A DNA stretch of 64,000 nucleotides from Cydia pomonella (lineage: Eukaryota; Arthropoda; Insecta; Lepidoptera; Tortricidae): NCBI RefSeq assembly GCF_033807575.1, contig NC_084703.1:14260001-14324000 (forward strand), in the 5' to 3' direction. The notes beneath the pieces were generated by a model that was not told the origin of the DNA, ran no database searches, and worked only from the letters and a program-made list of their open reading frames with translations. Below are positions 34,617 through 46,200 of this stretch, one piece after another. The position numbers were made by a program, and so were the translations under genes. How positions within the stretch are numbered: position 1 is the stretch's first letter; the number at the start of each line of letters is the position of its first letter.

Positions 34617-34900
34617 AAATATAAATAATATAAATAAATAAATATAAATATTATAGGACATTATTACACAAATTGACTAAGTCCCACAGTAAGCTCAATA
34701 AGGCTTGTGTTGAGGGTACTAAGACAACGATATATATAATATATAAATATTTATAAATACTTAAATACATAGAAAACACCCATGACTCAGGAACAAATAT
34801 CCATGCTCATCACACGAATACATGCCCTTACCAGGATTTGAACCCGGGACCATCAGCTTCGTAGGCAGGGTCACTACCCACTAGGCCAGACCGGTCGTCA
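34617..34900 (-). mobile_element. Full-length tRNA-headed SINE, minus strand
   Basis: The right end carries the reverse complement of GACCGGTCTGGCCTAGTGGG and of CCCGGGTTCAAATCC (B box). The left end has the reverse complement of the tail with TTGAGCTTACTGTGGGACTT and an AT-rich terminus. This is the most complete copy in the window and defines the body of about 280 bp. Confidence 0.75.
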
Positions 34901-35672
34901 AACAAACTAACTAAAACAAACTAACTAACTAAACTATGTACAAAGCTACGTATCTAAAGTCTACAAATCTTTCGGGTTCCTTGTGAGGTACCGTGTACAT
35001 ATATGTCTTTGATATTCCGTGCGAGTGCATTCTTTCTATTCCTTGACATAATGAATTAGAGTTTCTAACAAAGAATTATTGATTGCAGAAAACATTGTGC
35101 CACCTAGTTTGACAGTTGACATACATGGCGCTGTACTGCGTCATCAGTTTTGTTGCCACCGGATTGTCAAAATGAACCTGTTTCTAATAAGGTCGCTTGT
35201 AGACGTTTGGCGTTTTCACCGGACATTTGTCCGCGTTCGGCGATGAAGTCTTGTTTTCTTGGTTGTAGCTGTCGGTAGCCACATACAAAACTGGACGTAG
35301 TCGCGTAACACAGTCCGTTGTCCGGCGAAAATACCGGACGTCTACAAGCTACCTAAGTATGTTAGAAAATGGATCCATCGACATATATAAGAATTATAGT
35401 TTAAAGAATCAACTAACAGCATTAGTGAAAATATTAGTACAAATTCGAATCAATATCAGTAAAGTATATGACATCAACAATCTATGTAGGAAAACGAATA
35501 GCGAGTAACATGTAGGTTTAGCTCAGGAGCGTATCTACTTATCTAGGTAGGCGAGGTAGACTAGGAACCCATCCCTCTCTAATTAATACAGTTTAAAAAA
35601 ACGGGTAGTCTATCTAGACTGTCGCAGCGCCCCAGTGCTAAGCCTATTGGTTTGTTTAAGGAATAAGAGACT

Positions 35673-35820
35673 ATATCCCCCTTATTCATAAACGTCTACT
35701 AAAGTTAACAAGCCGCTAATAATCTTTTGTCCCTTTCCGACGTCTTAGTATGATGGAAAGGAACAAACGATTATTAGCGGCTTGTTAACTTTAGTAGACG
35801 TTTATGAATAAGGGGGATAT
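35673..35820. mobile_element. 148-bp near-perfect hairpin MITE, TA target
   Basis: Two 66-base arms pair with only two differences. The arm begins TATCCCCCTTATTCATAAACG and includes AAAGTTAACAAGCCGCTAAT; the loop is about 16 bases. TA dinucleotides at 35674-35675 and 35818-35819 fit a Tc1/mariner-type target duplication. The tiny arm divergence indicates a recent insertion or gene conversion. Confidence 0.85.
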
Positions 35821-38582
35821 CTAATGTAATATTGAATTCAAAACCTATTTTATTTACTTATATTTAGAAAATTATGAGGATAGTTCTTGTAATTTAAAAA
35901 AACCAAATTCGATAAATACAACCAAATAAATGAATATTGTAACAACAAATTGTTTTGTAACTTTTTGCCATCTTTGTATTTAATTTATTATTTGCCTGTC
36001 TGAGCTTGTAATTTTTTTTAATGTGCTTAAAATGTGCCTTTGCATTTAAGATATATTTTAATAACTATAATGAAAAGGGAAGTCCCTGAATGAAGTAGTT
36101 TTATATTTACTTTAAAGGCCTTATACGACTTAGGCCTGAACCTATTAGTGAAAAAAAAAACTATTAAGGCACTAAACAACCATTTTTCCTATAGGTAATT
36201 GTCGAATGAAAAAGGCGCTACTACAACCATAAATTCGTGTGAATAATTCCCAAAAGGAGCTACTTAGATCCAACTAGAAAACATTTTAATTTCCACGATT
36301 CCCAGACTTAGGTTGAAAGACAATTAAACTGTCCCTACAGAATAGTATAGGTAATACTTACGTGTTCAGGTTTGGCTCTCTACTATTTCTTGTTTTTAAA
36401 TAAGTGGTAAGAATAAATATGTAAGTATATTTTTTTAAACTGTTCGTATATTTTTGCTACTAATACGTATTTAGGGAACATGAATAATCAAGTTAGTTTG
36501 TTTTTTAAATATATTATTCACTCTGGATCATAGAGAAAGTTGTTCAAAATGTTTTTTTTTTTTTCCTAAAAACTACCATTTTTACGCTTAATCTTATAAT
36601 ACTTTTATCACTTGATCGAATTTACCATTTTTTAATTGCCAGTAATCCAAGGGTTTTTTTTTTCAGTTGTTAGCGTGACAATTAACATTTCGACTTGAAA
36701 TCTAGTATCGTGGTTACTATTGTTATTTATTTATTATACTTGCTAATGTGATATAGGAATAAGAAGTGTTTTTATTAGACAAAGAGCTGACAGTAAAAAA
36801 TAAAGTCATTAAAGTTTGTTAAAAAAATGAAATGTGTTAAGGGGTTAACATTTCGTCTACTAGGTATTGTAATATGTTGGCCAAGGACCATCGTACAGTC
36901 ATTGATGTTGGCGGTTTAAAACATGAACTTAATATCGACATGCTTAAGTTAAATATAGGGATGCACTGACCAGTGCTAAAGCATACCTGGGGATAATTAT
37001 TATAGTTGTATTCTGGCATATGTCTGGACTATCAATATGCCTATAGGTTACAAAAGAATTGGGCTAGATTAGCAGCTACACTTTGTTGTGTTCTTATACT
37101 TAAATAGATACTATGGAAGCAAAAATATCTAAAGTAACTTTCAAACTAGTCTACGTGACCTTCTGGTAATACAACACTTATCAACCGTCACAGTGACGTG
37201 ATTATGTTATATTTTCAACGTTTTAAATAAACCACTCTATTCCTTCTGAACGCCCCATTATCTAATTTCGAATTTTTTCTGCCAGCTCTCCGTTTGTAAC
37301 ATTCAAGGACATCCTTTTAGTAAATATTCAAAGAGTCAAATTTTACGATTTTTCTGTTGTCTTAAGATTACATATGTATATGTTTTAGAAAATAAAAATG
37401 CTATTTACAGTACATATGGTGCTACTTTAACGCACTATTTGCATATTACGTTACTGTGTCGAACATTTAAAGGCTCATATGTACTGTAAAACGTACGATC
37501 CATTTGCGAATAGGTAATTCGCAACTCGTGCCGATTTAAAACACTCCCTTCGGTCGTGTTTTAATTTATCGCCACTCGTTTCGAATTTCCTATTTTTCGC
37601 ACTTGTATCGTAATGTTATATGTTGGGGCAATCGGTGTGTATTTTTATCTGATTAAAATAAAATTATTTAATTGCCTTTGTTATAGTTTTCCTTCTTCAT
37701 CAAATTGATAAAACCCGCATGCGTTTTAGGTAGCTTTGTAGTTTTTAAATATTCGCTATGGTTTACTATGGTGCCGCCCTATGCCCTGCGCCATCCAATG
37801 AGAATTACGCGCACATTGCCTTTTATTTACATACATACCAAATTTCAGGACTGTCCAAGAAATTTCGAGGTTTGTTCTATTCCGATTGTGCTAATATGTT
37901 AAGTCGAAGAATAAATCGTGCCTAGAATTTGACAGCTCAGAATTGATGTCGCTGGCGCTGTACGATCACCTACATTCACACATTTAGAATGACTATTACC
38001 TACGCTAAAAGATAATTGAAGTGTGCAAAAAAGAAACCATCACGTATATACGTACCTATGCATGTCAGTGGCCGATCGTAAGATCAGACAGATAGTTAAA
38101 TTCTTAGGCATATCGTGAAACGTGAAAGTCTTCCTCGTTCCCTGGATCGAAGGAGCCCCGCTACGCGAACTATTTGCGCTCCGTGGCGAACGAAACGCAA
38201 CTGTCACTTTCGCACTAATAGGAAAAGTGATAGAGAGATATAACTACGCTACGCTACGGAGCGTTAACGATTGGCATGTTGGCTACGCGGTCTGAAGCAA
38301 CCTAAAGAACCTACCAATATAAGTAAAATACCTACATATTTGTTAGATGTTAGATGCTAAAACATTACACAGGAACATTACGATCGGCCGCCGACATATA
38401 CATTTAATGAGTGGGAAAGAGTCAGGACAAAAACACAGATGAAGAAATCGGCCACGAGCATGTCGGACCATGCTCAGTGTAGCGTTACGCTTACCACTGT
38501 TACCATTCTGTCAGAACAAATCAAACGGGGGCTATTATTAAGTATCACGTACATTACAAGCGGACAAGGAGATCCAAACGCG
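35821..38582. other. Intergenic stretch between TTC39 and Imp, mostly unassigned
   Basis: AT-rich, without recognised exons on either strand. It contains the dispersed repeat at 37385-37610. Confidence 0.45.
37385..37610. repeat. Dispersed repeat related in inverse to 53960-54100
   Basis: ACAGTACATATGGTGCTACT and CATATTACGTTACTGTGTCG here recur as reverse complements near 54035-54100, and the adjoining GTTTTAATTTATCGCCACTCG recurs in reverse at 53990-54020 and diverged at 45335. It is a foldback family whose ends I could not place. Confidence 0.55.
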
Positions 38583-38814
38583 GAAATGGCATTGGATTGG
38601 GCATATCCCCAGGAAGCCTGACACCCACCTATCCAAAGTGGCCTGGAAGATGCCCGGAAAACGGAAACATGGTCGCCCTAAATTTACTTGGCGCCGTTCC
38701 GTGGAGCAAGAGTTGGGTGTATTGGGGATGGGGTGGGAGGAGGTTACCCAAGCTGCCCAGGACCGGAGTCAGTGGAAGAAAATATTTCGAGCCCTACACC
38801 CCAGCAGGGGATAA
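38583..38814 (+). pseudogene. RTE-like LINE polymerase C-terminus
   Basis: One uninterrupted frame reads KWHWIGHIPRKPDTHLSK, GKRKHGRPKFTWRRSVEQEL, then AAQDRSQWKKIFRALHPSRG and TAA. W-WIGH--RK, GKR--GRP--TWRR--E-E and DR--W are hallmarks of LINE polymerase C-termini (RTE/SR2-like). The rest of the element is missing. Confidence 0.7.
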
Positions 38815-39204
38815 CAGGATGGAAATAAGAAGAAGACATTACAAGCATAAGGGACTAAGGCTACTACTTTCGCATCGCTTTGTACGTCTAGATAGTATTG
38901 GTGTGTAATAAAATACTATGTGGGTTTTTGACTACATTTAAATCACCACCCCCACCCCTATCTTGCCCCAGGGGACCCTCACGTTGTTTCGTTATCTCGA
39001 ATGTTAAATCTACTAGCCGCTCTTGCCTTAGGTTCCTGCTTGTTTATTTCTATATTCTTTCGATACCCCACACTATTGGGTCAAAGCAAAAAAAAATTAT
39101 ATGGGAGGTACATACCCTAAAAAAAATATTTACCGTACTGTCGCCATGTATGATTAATTGATTTATGTATTCTTCCCAAATTGCAGCTTTCTAGCATGAA
39201 CGGA

Positions 39205-39230
39205 CAGACGGACTACGAAACCCTAAAAAC
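39205..39230 (+). repeat. GGAACCCTAA-family tail fragment
   Basis: ACGGACAGACGGACTACG followed by AAACCCTAAAAAC is the right end of the dispersed family, truncated on its left. Confidence 0.4.
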
Positions 39231-39474
39231 GTGACCATTCGAAGCGGCCGCTTGAATGTACCAAAACGTAAGATTAACGGGTTGAAGAATACGAAAAGCG
39301 CTGATGCCAGAGCATTGAAAGTTAAAACGACTCGTATTTACGAAAAATAGGTACGATTTTACCAAAAAAGTAGTTTCATTTTTTATGCCAAAAAAAAGCA
39401 TAAGCCTTTTAAAAACGATGATGATGATGATTGGAATTATTTTATTTTGACTGATAAGTGATAATCCACGAAAA

Positions 39475-39638
39475 CTAGAGTTATACCAAGCTAAGTTGGC
39501 AGGGCAGGGATTTTGATAGCCCAGACTGTGTAAGTGTTATTTTAAACGTCAAACTTCTATGAAATTATGCCGTTTAAATAACACTTGCGCAGTCTGGCCT
39601 ATCAAAATCGCTGCCAACTTATTTTGTTTTGACTCTAG
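39475..39638. mobile_element. Foldback MITE (TTTTGATAGCCCAGAC arms), copy 1
   Basis: CTAGAGTTATACCAAGCTAA and TTTTGATAGCCCAGACTGTG at left pair with CAGTCTGGCCTATCAAAAT and TTGACTCTAG at right. Both halves contain AAACGTCAAACTTCTATG-type inner sequence. A second copy follows immediately and a third is at 49723-49877. Confidence 0.7.
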
Positions 39639-39819
39639 TATCGGAATGAGCGCGGGTTTTGATAGCCCAGGCGGTGCACGGCACGGGTTATTTTAATCGT
39701 CAAACTTCTATGAAATTATGACATTTTCTTCACGTAGTGATTATATGCTCTTTGATTTTCTTGACACTTGCAACCTCTGGGCTATCAAAATCAATGCCAA
39801 CTTTTCTTGGTCTGACTCT
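39639..39819. mobile_element. Foldback MITE (TTTTGATAGCCC arms), copy 2
   Basis: GGTTTTGATAGCCCAGG at left pairs with CTGGGCTATCAAAATC at right, with the shared inner CGTCAAACTTCTATGAAATT and a right end TTCTTGGTCTGACTCT. It is more diverged internally than copy 1 and abuts it. Confidence 0.65.
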
Positions 39820-39867
39820 ACGCAGGTAGTGAATTTGCTTTTGCACTAGCTTATTCTATAAGGTCGT

Positions 39868-40104
39868 ATGGGGAAAACGGGTTATCCCGTTAAAAGTACA
39901 AAAAAAACAATAATTAATCCAAAAGTCACAATTGCAGTATTGAAGTGTGTGTTTAGACCAATCTTCAATCAAAATTCAGAGGCATTAAATGTCAACCAAT
40001 CGTGTAACGGCAACTACAGAAATGAAGTAGATGCCCTGAATAAACATTTCACCGAACAATACTTTCATGAGTTTTGTAATTGCGAGATAAATCAATATAC
40101 CTGA
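39868..40104 (+). CDS. Unrecognised frame upstream of Imp (78 codons)
   Basis: ATG at 39868 to TGA reads MGKTGYPVKSTKKTIINPKV then YRNEVDALNKHFTEQYFHEF. It resembles no family I know. Its position 290 bp before the Imp start exon could make it part of a 5' leader, or it may be a transposon fragment or chance. Confidence 0.2.
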   Translation: MGKTGYPVKSTKKTIINPKVTIAVLKCVFRPIFNQNSEALNVNQSCNGNYRNEVDALNKHFTEQYFHEFCNCEINQYT

Positions 40105-40393
40105 CGCCAAAATTTACAATGTGTCTTAACATATAATATTACATCATAACATAACACAAGCACTTAAATAATGTGTAAGTATATAACTGGTAGGTATATA
40201 ATACCTCCTTGATTTCTAGATTATAGGTCATCATGGCCAACTAGACATACTTCAAAACAACGTTCGAAATTTAGGCACACGACAAAGACAGCTGGACAGA
40301 GAGACAAAAGAAATTCGACTGTGTCGCTAGATTCGTCATTCGCTCTGACGGAAGACCGTGTTTAGTTTCCAAGGTTTCAAAGTAACTTTTCTG

Positions 40394-40598
40394 ATGAGTG
40401 ATCAGCTGAAGAACGTTTCAGCGATGAACAAATTGTACATAGGTAACTTACCTGTGGAGGCAGACGATGCTGCTGTCAGGCAGCTCTTTGCCGAACACAA
40501 TTTGACTGTTGCTGAAATCTCTGTCAAGAGAGGTGGCTACGCATTCGTAGATTTTCCTGACCAGTCTGCCGCAGACCGCGCCATCGATAAACTTCATG
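40394..40598 (+). CDS. Imp: Imp exon with start codon and most of RRM1
   Basis: The ATG at 40394 (MSDQLKNVSAMNKLYIGNL) and a second in-frame ATG at 40424 both precede RRM1; the family usually starts at the MNKLYIGNL methionine. The exon ends in the codon for the Gly of LHG at a GTAAAC donor, phase 1. A possible 3' splice site (GTGTTTAG) at 40358-40365 suggests this may be a second exon joined to an upstream 5' UTR exon. Confidence 0.85.
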
Positions 40599-43500
40599 GT
40601 AAACTATCTGTTATACCTACTCTGCTAGGCATATTGTTAGATTTGATTAACTTCTAGGTACATTACCGTCCAACGGAGTGGCTCTGAAATGCCGGGGCGA
40701 TTTTTAAATTTCAGTTCAAAGCCATAAGATTCTTTTATGCGGGATTTTTGATAGTGCGTAAATATGAATTCATAGAAACTTACACGAACAGTTCGAGTAA
40801 GTAAACAATAATTATAAGTTTTATTGTAGGACCTAACATGTCTCACTGAAGACTGGTCAAACGACCCTTTTTTAGAACAAAGTTGATTTGATATATGCTT
40901 ACTTAATTTGTAATAAAATATGTAAGTAGCATAGTAGTTTGCCAATACCTAACTTACCTTCCGGAAATACGATGGTATCTTAGGACAAGAAGAACCAATG
41001 GCTTTCTAACAAAAAAGTTAGTTATGAATAGAATTTCAAACATTTTAGTGAATAAGGACTATACGCAAATAACATTTATTTCAGGTTATTCTTACTGCGG
41101 TCTGCCGTTGATCGTCGAACCTTCAGTAGCTAACAAAAAGAGGTACGTAGAAATTACTTATTTTTAAAACAAAATGTGGGTAGTTCGTGGCAAAAATAAC
41201 TTGGGTCGATTTTAGGGTTCCGTGACCAAAACGGCAAAAACAGAATCCTTATTACGATTAATTTCTAGCGGTTTCAGAACCGCAAAAAGTGCCGCATTCA
41301 TTAAGCGCAAGTGCGTGCCAGACTGAAACCGCAAGAAATTAATCGCAGTGCGTGTTAAGCTTAGCGCTCAGTTTCATCACTTCAGTCTGCCCTTCCGTCC
41401 TGTCCGTAGGTATGTGACAGCTAGCTATTTTACCGGAAAATTATATTCTAATTAAAAACAAAGGTGTATATTGTGGCCCGCTAATTAATTAAAAGATAAA
41501 AGAATATTTGTTTTACAAGGAGGCAATGTTGTCGTATATCTCCTCGTGCTAATTTAACACCCGAGCATGCGAAATATTTCAAAATTGAACCACGAGCGTA
41601 GCGAATTTAAGTGGAACATGAGCGTTGCAAGGATTTCGCACGAGCATTCGTAAATGTATTTATTCGTTATTTTATCATTTTTATCGTGCTAAAATAATTT
41701 TTTTATGCAGTGCACTCTAGGTACACATGTAAGTAAAAGTAAAAAATCGCTGTAGTACAAGGTATTTAAATTTAAAAAATCTAACGGGGGTTTTTAAAAG
41801 TTTTCTGATGAAGTAAATACTATTTAAAGTAATCCCTTTGAAAGTCGAAAATAATGTGCGTGTCCCTCTTTTGAACTGGTACAAAAAACATGAAAAAGAT
41901 TAAGAAATTAAAACTGAATAAATCGAAAATGAACTATTAACGAGCTTTTTCTAAAACATGTTTTTTTTTTTCTTATTAAAAAGACATACGAGTAAGTGTT
42001 GCGAGTACAGTCAGCATCAAAAGTAGCGGATCAAATAACGTTTCATAAGTATCTACCATTCTGAAACAGCTTAACAAAAAGTGATGTCTTTAATATAGAA
42101 CAACTAAGACTGTAAAAGATATACTTTAGAGCGCGAATTTTAGAAATTTATCTATATTTGGAAAAGTTGCTGACTGTACATGCCCTTTTACTTGAAAGGC
42201 GTTTTAAACCGACTTCAATTTCATAGAAGGAGGAGGTTTTGTATTCGGTTGTGGGTATTTCTTTTTTATCATATGAAGGTGCGGAACCCTCTATTATGCG
42301 TGGTCCGACATGCAGGGTTATTTCCACTAGTTACCACCAAGTTGTTATCTTTTGGAACTTGGAATTTTTTTTTTCCCACCTTTTGCCAGTGGTAACTAGT
42401 GGGAAAAAAAAATCCCAGTAATTACCACTGGTAACAACTTGGTGGTAACTAGTGGGAATAACCCGACACGCACATGGCCGGTTGTTGTTTCTTTTCCGTC
42501 GATTGGGCCGAGAAAAGTCGAAGGTGCGGCTTCTACTGTTGTAATACTTGTACTTTGAATTTTCCGAGAAGCCCGCTTGTGTTTACTGATAATAATGGTT
42601 AACAATCCATTGTGATTTCAGAAACAATGGTTTCGTAGTCGAGAAGCTTCTGGACTTTTCCTAACTTGGCTTTTATGGGCACGTTTTCGTTAAAAGAAAC
42701 AACGTGAGATGGTTAAATAATTAATAGTCTTCGGTTTTCACGTAGGTATCAAGTAAAACACTAAAGTTATATTAAATCATAATCTACAAACAATCCTGCA
42801 CTAACTTCAAGTTTGTTTGACCCAAAGGTTGACTGGTAGAAAATACCTTAAGGCATTCAGTCTACCATTTGTACAATTTTATGTTCTGCAATATAGTTAA
42901 AATAATAGTACATTATGATACAAGTGTGCTAAGTTGGTCATTATACACGAGGCGATACTGTGCGCGCGAGCTGTAGGCGAGCGCGTAATAAGAAAGCCGA
43001 TGTGGGTAATGACCAATAACACGCGTTTCATACGACGTTTTTCAACACACTTGCGAGTAAAAAACAAAACTTATAAATTAGATTTTTTTGCCAAAACGGT
43101 AATAAAAGTACAATTTTCAAAATGGTGGCTTACTTATTTTCCGTTGAATACAAGTTTCATATGCCGCCAATTATTTTTCACCCGATTTTGATGGTAAAAG
43201 GGTATCGTTTTCGGCTTTTGCCTCTATTAGTATTACTGGCAGCGTCAATTTTGTATTATTCATTTTCATTGCTTGAAAATGACATTTTCGTCAATGTATA
43301 AACTAAAAACATGCAAAACTATTCCAAATTTATGACAAATACGGAAAATGGCTGGCGCGTTATATATTTTTTTACGCACGATTCCAATGCGCGCGCAAGT
43401 CAAAGGCGCGAACGAAATCAACATACAGCCAATTAAAAAAATTAAAAAAAGCTAATGTTTTTAGAGATAGAGATCTTTATTTGCATAGCAGTATGATACA

Positions 43501-45580
43501 TAGGTTCATAAAGGACCCTGGAAAGGGTGTAGCAAAACATGTAGTTCACAATACACTACTTATCTTACTTAGATGTAAATTTATTCAAATTTTCTAAATT
43601 TCACTTCCTTACCTGGTTGGAATAATAATATTTTAATTTATAACAAATAACATTAATTATAACTATTACCCTGAATCATTCAAAACTGTAATTATAACTA
43701 CTTATACTTATTACTTATATACTAGAGTATACTATACCTATTAAAGTATCATATTTAAAGTAAAAGTTATGTACATATTATCATCCTCCATAAATTCAGC
43801 TATTAAGTAGTAACATTTTATATTTTCAACAGCTTATATTTCAGACAGTTTATGAAGTTTGAATCTGTTTGTTGGGTTTTTAGATATGTGGGGATTTTAT
43901 TGTAAATTTTGATGGCTCTGTAATATGGTCCAATCTTATATATTTCCAATTTAGGCTTCGGGAGTTCTATATATTGAAGGCGTCGAGCGTTTTGGCAAAA
44001 TTTAAATAAATGTAGATTTTTACGGACAAATGTAGCTATTTCCAAAAAGTATAGGGAGGGGAGGGTCAGTAGGTAAAAAATTTTGAAGTGGGGTTTACAG
44101 CTGTGGGGTTGGTGTATGTTTGCTAGGATCCTAATAAAAAAAAATTGCATGACGAAAAGGTTTTGGATGACATACTGTGGCCCCACAAGAGGAGTCCGTA
44201 GCGTAGCCACTAGCCACGCGATTGCTTGCGAGTGGTATGCTGCCAACGCGCACTCTAAGGTAGTGCTACTTTTTAGTACGCTAAGTGCGTACACAAATCG
44301 AGAAAGTTTGTTTTTTATTCGGTCTAAATGTGTTTTCCATGTCAGATGGCTGTCCTGTGTAAGCCCTAAGAAGATACAGTCGGGTACTTCTTTAATATTT
44401 AGGTTGTTTGTTATGGTGTTTAGGTTAAGGGGTTGCTTTTGTCTGGGTTTGAACTGAATTAATTTAGATTTTTCGTTATTTATTATGAGATTGTGATCGC
44501 GTAGCCAATGATTTATTGAATTAAAAGTTTGTTCAATGCAAGAGCTGCTGCTATGGTTATATCATCGGCAAACATAACGACTTTGTGGTTGGTGGATTTG
44601 GGAAGGTCGTTTATATAAATAAGAAACAGGACGCATCCTATGACAGTTCCTAAGCTCCAACCGAGAACGCTTTTTTTGTCTCGGCCGAGACCGAGATTCA
44701 ATGGGATTCCCGGCCGAGACCGAGACCGAGAATTTATACAATTTAAAAAAAGACGAATTTTGCACCAAAAATGCTTTTATAATCGAAATTCGACGTACGA
44801 AATTTATCAGAAAAAAATTATCATAATCAAATCGTAGCGCTATTAAATAGTATTTTTAGGGTTCCGTAGCCAAAATTGCAAAAATAGAACCCTTATAGTT
44901 TTGTCATGTCCTTATGTCTGTTGGTCTGTGCGTATGTCACAGCCATTTCACTCAAAAACTATACGATATATTTTATAACCAAATTTGGAACATAGGTGTA
45001 GATGTAGTATGTATGTATGTCGCTTCTTACTTTCGAAAAAAAATCGTTAAATATATTTTCAAATATATACTCCATATAAATGTAACTAAAAATTTGAAAA
45101 AAAAATCATATGACTCATCATTAGATAGGTCTTTAAAAATACATAAAGGTTGCTGAAAAAGTTTTTTTGATTAAGTAAATACTTTTGATAATAATCGTTC
45201 CAAAAATATAGTGTGATCCCCTCTAACTTTTGAACCGGGAGAGCAAAACCATTCAAAAATACCTGAATAATAAAGCTTAGTAACAGTACTGTAGAACATT
45301 GTACCATAAACATGCGAAAACTCGCTCATGTTTTAATTTATCGCTGAACGCTCGTGAACTTTCTACTTTTCACACTTGTATCGCAATGTAATACAATGCA
45401 TTTTTGTACTTGTATGTATGTAACTGAACAACTACATGCAACTTAAAATAAGTAAGTAATGTAAATTGCGTGTAACAACAATTTTTGTTGTTGTTTCAGC
45501 GTGAATGTCCTGAACCTGCAGAGCTCAAGCGCTACTCAATTAAAAGATAACATCAATGAATGTCAACCAGGCGGTTGGAG
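40394..45580 (+). CDS. Imp: IGF2BP/Imp-like RNA-binding protein, 5' part of gene (three exons seen)
   Basis: Three exons (40394-40598, 41085-41142, 45500-45580) join in frame to a 114-codon N-terminal part. Residues 11 onward, MNKLYIGNL, with AEHN, GGYAFVDFPDQ and IVEPSVANKK, match the first RRM of insulin-like growth factor 2 mRNA-binding proteins; RNP2 is LYIGNL and RNP1 is GGYAFVDF. The family binds mRNAs and controls their localisation and stability through RRM and KH domains. The KH domains were not found in the remaining 18 kb, so the gene either has very long introns running out of the window or exons I failed to recognise. The Imp assignment is good for RRM1 and only inferred for the rest. 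Confidence 0.8.
41085..41142 (+). CDS. Imp: Imp exon, end of RRM1 and linker
   Basis: This 58-base exon follows ATTTCAG and encodes GYSYCGLPLIVEPSVANKK, the beta-4 strand of RRM1 and the basic linker (mammalian counterpart EHSVPKKQR). The donor is GTACGT, phase 2. Confidence 0.82.
41213..41420 (-). repeat. GGAACCCTAA-family fragment interrupted by a hairpin
   Basis: TTTAGGGTTCCGTGACC with AAAAACAGAATCC marks the right end of the family read in reverse; its continuation CAGTCTGCCCTTCCGTCC resumes near 41385. Between them, 41243-41360 is an insert whose ends pair (CGATTAATTTCTAGCGGTTT with AAACCGCAAGAAATTAATCG). Confidence 0.55.
42006..42180. mobile_element. Element with TACAGTCAGCA ends
   Basis: The left end TACAGTCAGCATC and the right end GTTGCTGACTGTA are inverted. 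The interior is only weakly paired. Same end family as 3673, 16476 and 50964. Confidence 0.55.
42297..42472. mobile_element. Foldback MITE with TGCGTGGTCCGACATG ends
   Basis: GGTTATTTCCACTAGTTACC and ACCAAGTTGTTA at left pair with TAACAACTTGGTGGTAACTA and GTGGGAATAACCCGACACGC at right. A second palindromic block with GTGGTAACTAGTGGGAA lies inside, so the element has nested symmetry. Confidence 0.65.
43462..44640 (-). pseudogene. 5'-truncated CR1/L2-like LINE, minus strand
   Basis: On the minus strand the start at about 44640 gives GTVIGCVLFLIYINDLPKS and VVMFADDITI (FADD active-site box). Out-of-frame pieces continue to FVYALSVLKSS, and a last frame ends PKLEIYKIGPYYRAIKIYN and LKYKLLKI at 43818. 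The 3' end reads CAAATAAAGATCTC. Frameshifts separate the pieces. Antisense to Imp. Confidence 0.75.
44857..45250 (-). repeat. GGAACCCTAA-family repeat, minus orientation
   Basis: TTTAGGGTTCCGTAGCC, AAAATAGAACCCTTATAG and a GTCTGTTGGTCTG stretch are the reverse of the family tail; the far end carries CTCTAACTTTTGAACCGGG, shared with 4922-5212. The head is not visible. Confidence 0.55.
45500..45580 (+). CDS. Imp: Imp-like exon, likely start of a degenerate RRM2
   Basis: An 81-base exon lies between a TTGTTTCAG acceptor and a GTAAGT donor, both phase 2. It encodes SVNVLNLQSSSATQLKDNIN and ECQPGGW. VNVLNL fits the RNP2 strand of RRM2 (mammalian IQIRNI) and the following helix fits alpha-1, but residue identity is low. 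Its length is a multiple of three with equal phases, so it could be skipped without a frameshift. Confidence 0.6.
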
Positions 45581-46089
45581 GTAAGTTCTCAATGTTATTA
45601 AGTAATACGTGAATGTATTATTCTGCCAGTACCTAAGTGCGTCATGGTTACCTACATTCTACAGTATCCTTACCACGTTTGACACTGACATATTCGCTAG
45701 CGACTGCGTAAACTAACACACAATGAATCTCCCTCGTACTGACGTTGGTGCAAGTAAGATGTACTGCGTTTTAGTTGACGCAGTCGACAGTCGACACCTT
45801 ACCAAAGGCCGCGTAAAACGCATGGTGACTACTGGTAAACGCATGGGTACTGGTCACTGTTGGTTCTACTAGTGTTTCACAGGTATGATTATGCCTAACC
45901 TTGGTACTTGGTTACCTATCCTAGTTTGGCGGAGTGTTTCAATGAAAATGTCGTATTTGATAAGATAATGAGTGTATTACCGTTCGGAATAGATTCATTA
46001 GTCTTGCGCTTAGGCAGTCGATAGAGATAATAAGTAAGAACCCTCAGCATTCTGCGCGTCAGTCCTAGGGGTTTATTTTTCTTTAGGCT

Positions 46090-46200
46090 ACCGGTAGATG
46101 GAAGGCGTGGAAGCGGCGCCGGTGCGCTTTGAGTCGCGCGGCGCGGCGGTACGCGGCAAGGGTTGCAGCGAATTGACGCCCTTATCTGACTCGTGATCGC
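46090..46200. promoter_or_regulatory. GC-rich island 1 downstream of Imp exon 3
   Basis: About 100 bases of dense CpG (for example GCGGCGCCGGTGCGC and GCGCGGCGCGGCGG) stand out in AT-rich intron. A frame of 32 codons opens with ATG at 46098 (MEGVEAAPVRFESRG) but has no recognised domain. CpG-dense patches in Lepidoptera often mark promoters or first exons; that role is inferred. Confidence 0.35.

Larger units (their letters stand above)
41143..45499. other. Imp intron between RRM1 and the third exon
   Basis: A 4.4-kb intron filled with repeats: a GGAACCCTAA-family piece interrupted by a hairpin (41213-41420), foldbacks at 42006-42180 and 42297-42472, a LINE fragment (43462-44640) and another family copy (44857-45250). 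No further exon was recognised. Confidence 0.6.

Noticed and set aside
44083..44457. A 124-codon plus-strand frame
   Set aside because: It is the antisense of the minus-strand LINE polymerase remnant at 43462-44640.
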